Origin: Prosthecobacter sp.
GTDB lineage: Bacteria > Verrucomicrobiota > Verrucomicrobiia > Verrucomicrobiales > Verrucomicrobiaceae
Direction: 5' to 3'
Assembly: GCA_021733925.1 (NCBI GenBank)
Contig: JAIPJY010000055.1
Location: 1-45,493, forward strand
Length of the DNA: 45,493 bases
Numbering within the stretch: the first letter of the stretch is position 1; each line of letters opens with the position of its first letter. The notes under the pieces were generated by a model that was not told where the DNA came from, did no database searches, and saw only the letters and a program-made list of their open reading frames with translations. The position numbers and the translations under genes are program-made. This document shows, in pieces, positions 41,328 through 45,493 of this stretch.

Positions 41328-42494
41328 ATGAAAGACGACCCTTCCATCCCCGCCGACGCGCGCTTCGAAACGCGCGCCATTCATGTGGGCCAGGACTACC
41401 GCAGCGAGACCGGCGCCGTGATTCCGCCGATCTACATGACCTCGACGTTTGAGAGCGGAAATCCCACCGGCTTTGACTACACACGCTCCGGCAATCCGAA
41501 CTTCCGCAACCTCCAGACCACGCTCGCCAGCCTGGAAAACGCGAAGCACAGCACCGTCTTCGCCAGCGGCCTCAGCGCCATCTCCGCCATCCTGTTTTCG
41601 CTCAAAACGGGGGACACGATTCTCTCCGAGCAGCAGATCTACGGCTGCACCTACCGCATCTTCGAAAAGGTGCTCAAGCGCTTCGGCGTCAAAATCAAAT
41701 ACGCCAACCTCACCAATCCCGAAAACTACGAGCTCATCACGCGCCTCAAGCCTGCGCTCGTGTGGCTCGAATCGCCGACAAATCCACTGCTGAAAATCCT
41801 GGACATCAAGACCATCAGCGAAGCCGCGCACAAGGTGGGCAGCATCGTCGCCATGGACAACACCTTTGCCTCCAGCCTGCTGCAGCAGCCGCTGGATCTG
41901 GGTGCCGATCTTTCCCTGCTCAGCACCACCAAGTACACCAATGGTCACAGCGACGCCCTCGGCGGTGCCGTTTGCACCAATTCCGACGAGTGGCAGGAGA
42001 AAATGATCTTCGCGCAGAAAGCCATCGGCCTGCAACCAAGTCCCTTCGACACCTGGCTCATCTCCCGGGGTGCGAAAACCGAAGCCATCCGCATGGAGCG
42101 CCACTGCTCCAATGCCCTCGAACTGGCCCAGCGTCTGGAAGGCCGCAAAGGCGTCAAGAGCGTCAAATACCCCTTCTTGAAAAGCCATCCGCAGCACAAG
42201 CTCGCCAAGAAGCAGATGACCGCCGGCGGCGGCATGCTCCTGGCCGATTTCGGCCTCAGCTACGCCGACACCCTCGCCTTCATCCGCCGCCTGCGCCTCT
42301 TCACCCAGGCGGAAAGCCTCGGCGGCATCGAAAGCCTCGTCGCCCATCCCGCCAGCATGACCCACGCCTCCATCCCCAAAGACGCCCGCGAAGCCGCCGG
42401 CGTCACCGACGGCCTGGTGCGCTTTTCTGTGGGCATTGAGCACGTTGAGGACTTGTGGAAGGACATTGATGCGGCATTAAAGAACCGCAAATGA
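41328..42494 (+). CDS. Cys/Met-metabolism PLP enzyme (cystathionine gamma-synthase/lyase-type)
   Basis: This 388-residue PLP enzyme is of the trans-sulfuration family. Motifs are IPPIYMTSTFE, YTRSGNPNFRNLQTTLASLE, FASGLSAISAIL (PLP phosphate), LVWLESPTNPLL, VAMDNTFASSLLQQPLDLGAD, and the Schiff-base Lys in STTKYTNGHSDALGG (about residue 205). It could be cystathionine gamma-synthase, gamma-lyase, or O-acetylhomoserine sulfhydrylase; sequence alone does not decide. The next gene overlaps it by 4 nt and is a second family member, so the two probably act in one sulfur-amino-acid pathway. Confidence 0.92.
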   Translation: MKDDPSIPADARFETRAIHVGQDYRSETGAVIPPIYMTSTFESGNPTGFDYTRSGNPNFRNLQTTLASLENAKHSTVFASGLSAISAILFSLKTGDTILSEQQIYGCTYRIFEKVLKRFGVKIKYANLTNPENYELITRLKPALVWLESPTNPLLKILDIKTISEAAHKVGSIVAMDNTFASSLLQQPLDLGADLSLLSTTKYTNGHSDALGGAVCTNSDEWQEKMIFAQKAIGLQPSPFDTWLISRGAKTEAIRMERHCSNALELAQRLEGRKGVKSVKYPFLKSHPQHKLAKKQMTAGGGMLLADFGLSYADTLAFIRRLRLFTQAESLGGIESLVAHPASMTHASIPKDAREAAGVTDGLVRFSVGIEHVEDLWKDIDAALKNRK

Positions 42495-43975
42495 CCGACC
42501 TTTTCACCCACCCCCTCTGCAACGCCGAAGACCTCGGCAAGGCCATCCCCGACCACGACCTCGGCGTGTCCGTGTGCCTGCCGCTGTGGGAGCATGTGAT
42601 CGGCTATGAAGAAGGCGATCAGGAAATAGTCGCGAAGTTCAAATCTGGCTACCCGCGCTTCTGCTGCCCGCCCGCCATCTCGCGGCTGTTTGCAGCCGCG
42701 GAAAAGGAATTCGCCGCTCCTGGCGAGCGCTGCTTGGTGTTTCCGCGACTCGTTCATGCGGAGCGCTGCGTGAAATTCATCGGAACCGGCCGCGCCATCG
42801 AATGGACGGCGCATAACCTCGGCGTCGCTGTGTTTCCAGCAGACAGCTACGTGCAGGCCCGCAAATTCTGGCGCTTCTGCGGCGAATGCGCCAGCACGCG
42901 CCAGGCCTGCGATGCTTTGGGCGAACACAAGAGCGATGCCACCTTCGAAGACGGCAAGGCCGCCAACCGCACCATCCGCGAGCGCATCGCGCAACTCGCC
43001 GGGCAGCAGCCAGAGGACGTGTTTCTCTTCCCGTCCGGCATGGCGGCAAACTTCGCCGTGCATCGCATGCTCACGCAGCTTTTCCCAGATCGCAAAACGG
43101 TGCAGCTCGATTTCCCCTATGTCGATGTGCTGAAGCTGCAGCAGTTCTTCGGCACCGGCGTGCATTTCATGCCTCTGATCAAGGACAGCGAGTATGATGA
43201 TCTGAGCACGTTGCTGCAAAGCGAGCCGATCGCAGGCATCTTCTGCGAAGCCCCGAGCAATCCCCTGCTCCGCTGCGTCGATTTCGAACGCCTTCTCGCG
43301 ATCCGTGCCGCCGCACAACCCGGCGTCCCGATCATCATCGACGACACCATCTCCACCGTCGCGCATGTGGATGCGCATCGCGTGGCCGATGTCGTCACAA
43401 CAAGCCTCACGAAAAGCTTCTCCGGCGTGGGCGATGTCCTCGCTGGCAGCGTCGTGCTGAATCACAAATCCCCACATCACGCCACCTTCTCCGCCTTCCT
43501 GACGGCCCATGCCGACCACGAACTCTGGCGCGGCGATGCCGTGGCTCTCGAACTCAACAGCCGCGACTTCGCACAACGTGCCGCAACGATGAGCCACAAC
43601 GCCCAGGCGCTCACCAATCATCTGCGCTCGCACCCGAAAGTGGATCGTGTCTGGCACGCCAGCAGCGAAGGCGGCAGCGGCTACGAACACATCCGCCGCG
43701 CCAACGGCGGCTACGGCTGCCTGTTTTCCTTCACACTCAAGAACCCGGAGCAGACCAGCGCAAAGTTCTACGATGCCCTGCGCGTCTGCAAAGGCCCGAG
43801 CCTCGGCACCAACTTCACCCTCGTCTGCCCATACACGCTCCTCGCCCACTACGAAGAACTCGACTGGGCCGAAAGCTGCGGCGTCAGCCGCTGGCTCATC
43901 CGCGTGTCCGCCGGCCTGGAAGAAACCGCCGATTTGATCGCTCGATTTGATGCAGCGTTAGCGGCGGTTTCTTAG
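42491..43975 (+). CDS. Fungal STR2-like cystathionine gamma-synthase-type PLP enzyme
   Basis: This is a 494-residue PLP-dependent enzyme with an N-terminal extension of about 110 residues: VSVCLPLWEHVIGYEEGD then SGYPRFCCPPAI, like yeast STR2 and fungal cystathionine gamma-synthases, which share LPxWxxxVGYEEGD and GYPRFF. The catalytic fold follows: FPSGMAANFAVHRM, FCEAPSNPLLRCVDF, IIIDDTISTVAH and the Schiff-base Lys in TTSLTKSFSG (about 312). The ATG overlaps the upstream gene stop (ATGA). The pair may represent synthesis and breakdown steps, or two parallel enzymes. The substrate is inferred: O-acyl-homoserine plus cysteine. Confidence 0.88.
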   Translation: MTDLFTHPLCNAEDLGKAIPDHDLGVSVCLPLWEHVIGYEEGDQEIVAKFKSGYPRFCCPPAISRLFAAAEKEFAAPGERCLVFPRLVHAERCVKFIGTGRAIEWTAHNLGVAVFPADSYVQARKFWRFCGECASTRQACDALGEHKSDATFEDGKAANRTIRERIAQLAGQQPEDVFLFPSGMAANFAVHRMLTQLFPDRKTVQLDFPYVDVLKLQQFFGTGVHFMPLIKDSEYDDLSTLLQSEPIAGIFCEAPSNPLLRCVDFERLLAIRAAAQPGVPIIIDDTISTVAHVDAHRVADVVTTSLTKSFSGVGDVLAGSVVLNHKSPHHATFSAFLTAHADHELWRGDAVALELNSRDFAQRAATMSHNAQALTNHLRSHPKVDRVWHASSEGGSGYEHIRRANGGYGCLFSFTLKNPEQTSAKFYDALRVCKGPSLGTNFTLVCPYTLLAHYEELDWAESCGVSRWLIRVSAGLEETADLIARFDAALAAVS

Positions 43976-44208
43976 GTTGCAGCCCCCCATAAGCGCCTGC
44001 CGATGCTCCAGACCTCGGGGCAAAAGTCTTCCTACAGCCCATGCTTACTTCCAAGTGGAGGTGCTTGCGGTAAAGGATTGCCTGGGAGACGCGTTTTCTT
44101 TCCTTGCGAGAATCAGGTCGACGCTTAATAAAGGTGATGACAATTGATTAACAATTTCGTAAAAACGGCGAAATATTTTTTCTTCTATTTAAAAATAAAC
44201 CCATTTGT
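43976..44208 (+). promoter_or_regulatory. Intergenic region, AT-rich near the next gene
   Basis: The left part (43976-44090) has no evident gene or hairpin. The right part (about 44120-44208) is strongly AT-rich, with the inverted repeat ATTGATTAACAAT and TATTTAAAAATAAAC. It is the likely promoter of the 44209 gene, but I cannot assign hexamers with confidence. Confidence 0.35.
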
Positions 44209-45390
44209 ATGTCGCGAGTTCGCTTTGCTCGATTCGTCTTTCTGGTCATCCTCTTCTTTTCACAGCCTGCTTGGGCTGCGGTGGTGAGTTCGACTCAACA
44301 TGCCGGCACAGCCTGGTTTTTGCATGACACGCCTGCGAGAATCGTGCGCTATGACATGACCACCCGCCAGTGGCTGGCAGATATTGTGCTGCCTGTGGCA
44401 CGAGGAACCGCCACCACTTTTCACGTCGATGCAGACGGAATCTACGTGAGCTATGGACCCAGTGTTTACCGCTACAACTCCGCAGGAGGAGCCGAAACAC
44501 AGCTGGTGAACGCTACGCAGACAGTTCAGGCCATCCATTCCGACGGCAATTTGCTGTTCATCAACTATTCCTCGGGCCTCTACGCCAGGCTTATCAGCCT
44601 GAACAAAACGACCAACGCACAAATAGCGACTTTCGAAAAATATATCGACAGCGTCTATGGCTCGTCGATCGCGATGTCAGGGAACAAAATTTTTGGCCGC
44701 ATTCAGGGCGTCAGTCCTTCGGACATCTCGTATGTGAGCTACACCGATGCCGGTGCCTTTGTAATCGGAGGACAAAGTGGGTATCATGGGGATTATCCAT
44801 CAGCTACCAGGACATGGGTTTTCCCGAACGATGCCAAAGTGGTGGATGATTCCGGCACAGTTTATAGCACGGGTGACCTGACCTATGCTGGCAGTTTCGG
44901 AGGGACGATCACCGACCTGAGCTTTTATGGAACTGATGTCCCGATTGTCTTGCGAAACAACGCACTGATTTCGTATTCATCCAGCCTTCTGCCATCCGGA
45001 AGCAAATCGTTGGTTTACACTCCTTTCCGCATTTTTGTGGCTTCAACCGATGTTCTCACATTCACAACAGATGTGAGTGAAGCCTCTGGAATCAAAGCAC
45101 GGGCAGAACCCCTGGTGGATCTGGCGGCACCGACTCCAGGACTGCCCGTAAACCCGGTGGGCCTGCCCTTCACCCCAAACTTGGTGTTTCAAGATGTGAC
45201 CGGCATCATCTGTCTCTTTGACAAGAACTCACAGAGCATTTTTCGCTGGAATCCTGCGACCCAGCAGTACCTGCCCACCATCCCATTGATCGGCATTCCG
45301 TCCTATGCCGCCTACTCATCCTCCCTGCACAGAGTTTATCTGGCGTACCCTTCGGGACGGTTCGGACCGGGCACATGGGTGACAAGCTGA
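44209..45390 (+). CDS. Secreted beta-propeller-like protein, truncated by an IS element
   Basis: This 393-residue ORF has a signal peptide (about 1-23, VFLVILFFSQPAWA). The rest is made of repeated beta-strand blocks such as ARIVRYDMTTRQWLADIVLP, DADGIYVSYGPSVYRY, DGNLLFINYSSG and QSIFRWNPATQQYLPTIPL, as in WD/YVTN-type propellers. Its reading frame ends inside sequence of the insertion element: the last residues FGPGTWVTS come from the element's GACCGGGCACATGGGTGAC end. The natural protein was therefore longer, and this copy is probably broken. Local base composition is less GC-rich than the neighbours. The ligand is unknown. Confidence 0.72.
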   Translation: MSRVRFARFVFLVILFFSQPAWAAVVSSTQHAGTAWFLHDTPARIVRYDMTTRQWLADIVLPVARGTATTFHVDADGIYVSYGPSVYRYNSAGGAETQLVNATQTVQAIHSDGNLLFINYSSGLYARLISLNKTTNAQIATFEKYIDSVYGSSIAMSGNKIFGRIQGVSPSDISYVSYTDAGAFVIGGQSGYHGDYPSATRTWVFPNDAKVVDDSGTVYSTGDLTYAGSFGGTITDLSFYGTDVPIVLRNNALISYSSSLLPSGSKSLVYTPFRIFVASTDVLTFTTDVSEASGIKARAEPLVDLAAPTPGLPVNPVGLPFTPNLVFQDVTGIICLFDKNSQSIFRWNPATQQYLPTIPLIGIPSYAAYSSSLHRVYLAYPSGRFGPGTWVTS

Positions 45391-45493
45391 CCGGGGACAT
45401 GGGTTACACTGTATGGGTTGGTCTATGCCTTGGACCAACACCCCTACGACGGAGCAGCGACAGAAGTTTGTCACCTTAGCCAACAGCGGAAGG
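45365..45493 (+). mobile_element. Left end of an IS481-like insertion sequence (partial)
   Basis: Two direct copies of a 20-bp terminal motif, GACCGGGCACATGGGTGACA (45365-45384) and GACCGGGGACATGGGTTACA (45389-45408), 24 bp apart and 18 of 20 identical, resemble the ends of IS481-family elements. A transposase start follows at 45425 and runs off the window. The exact outer end and target duplication cannot be seen because the right end is outside. Confidence 0.6.
45425..45493 (+). CDS. IS481-like transposase, N-terminal fragment (runs off window)
   Basis: ATG 45425 opens 23 codons to the window edge. The peptide begins MPWTNTPTTEQRQKFVTLAN, close to the MPWxxxxxMxQRxxFV start of IS481-family DDE transposases, whose HTH and integrase core would follow. 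It is partial here because of the window end. Confidence 0.6.
   Translation, partial: MPWTNTPTTEQRQKFVTLANSGR

Noticed and set aside
42260-43849. 529-codon minus-strand ORF
   Set aside because: It overlaps the two PLP-enzyme genes in antisense and has Ala/Glu/Gly-rich text without a family signature.

Overview
The window looks like chromosomal DNA of a GC-rich, diderm, heterotrophic bacterium, most probably of the Verrucomicrobiota (Verrucomicrobiaceae / Prosthecobacter-like). The inference rests on a secreted sulfatase followed by a DUF1080 (3-keto-disaccharide hydrolase) protein, a DUF6600-type lipoprotein, many PAS-rich hybrid histidine kinases, outer-membrane porins, and weak or absent Shine-Dalgarno sequences before many genes. 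No rRNA, tRNA or CRISPR array was seen.

Layout. (1) 0.3-14.2 kb is a dense signalling island: a degenerate kinase-receiver, a lone receiver, two large convergent multi-PAS hybrid kinases, a REC-kinase-REC protein, and a small kinase plus NarL-type regulator pair divergent from it. (2) 14.2-21.0 kb is the most interesting part: a FadL-type outer-membrane fatty-acid porin, a methyltransferase resembling PhcB (3-OH-palmitate methyl ester synthase of Ralstonia), a six-TM HK-REC-HK sensor, and a REC protein with a kinase-like C-terminus that lacks the phospho-acceptor His. The order and architectures resemble phcB-phcS-phcR, so this may be a lipid-signal (quorum-sensing-like) system in a phylum where I know of none described. 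(3) 21.0-26.5 kb holds the sulfatase/DUF1080 pair, a ROK kinase without the usual zinc ligands, a small lipoprotein, type III pantothenate kinase (coaX) and a secreted unknown protein. (4) 26.6-34.1 kb is a phosphate-uptake locus: pstS-pstC-pstA-pstB-pstB on the minus strand and a divergent OprO/P-type porin. The shared promoter region carries two near-identical palindromes 81 bp apart. PstC has a large periplasmic coiled-coil insertion. (5) 34.3-41.3 kb holds a membrane protein of unknown function, an esterase-like alpha/beta hydrolase, a 1-kb-repeat lipoprotein, a left-handed beta-helix acyltransferase-like protein, frr and pyrH. (6) 41.3-44.0 kb has two overlapping PLP enzymes of the Cys/Met family, the second resembling the fungal STR2-type cystathionine gamma-synthase. 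(7) The right edge holds a secreted beta-propeller-like gene cut by the left end of an IS481-like element, whose transposase runs off the window.

A theme of the signalling island is that several 'kinases' have lost key residues: the N-box Asn in four, and the phospho-His in one. They may work as phosphatases, scaffolds or allosteric partners rather than kinases. All family assignments are from recognition of the translated sequence; no database search was run.
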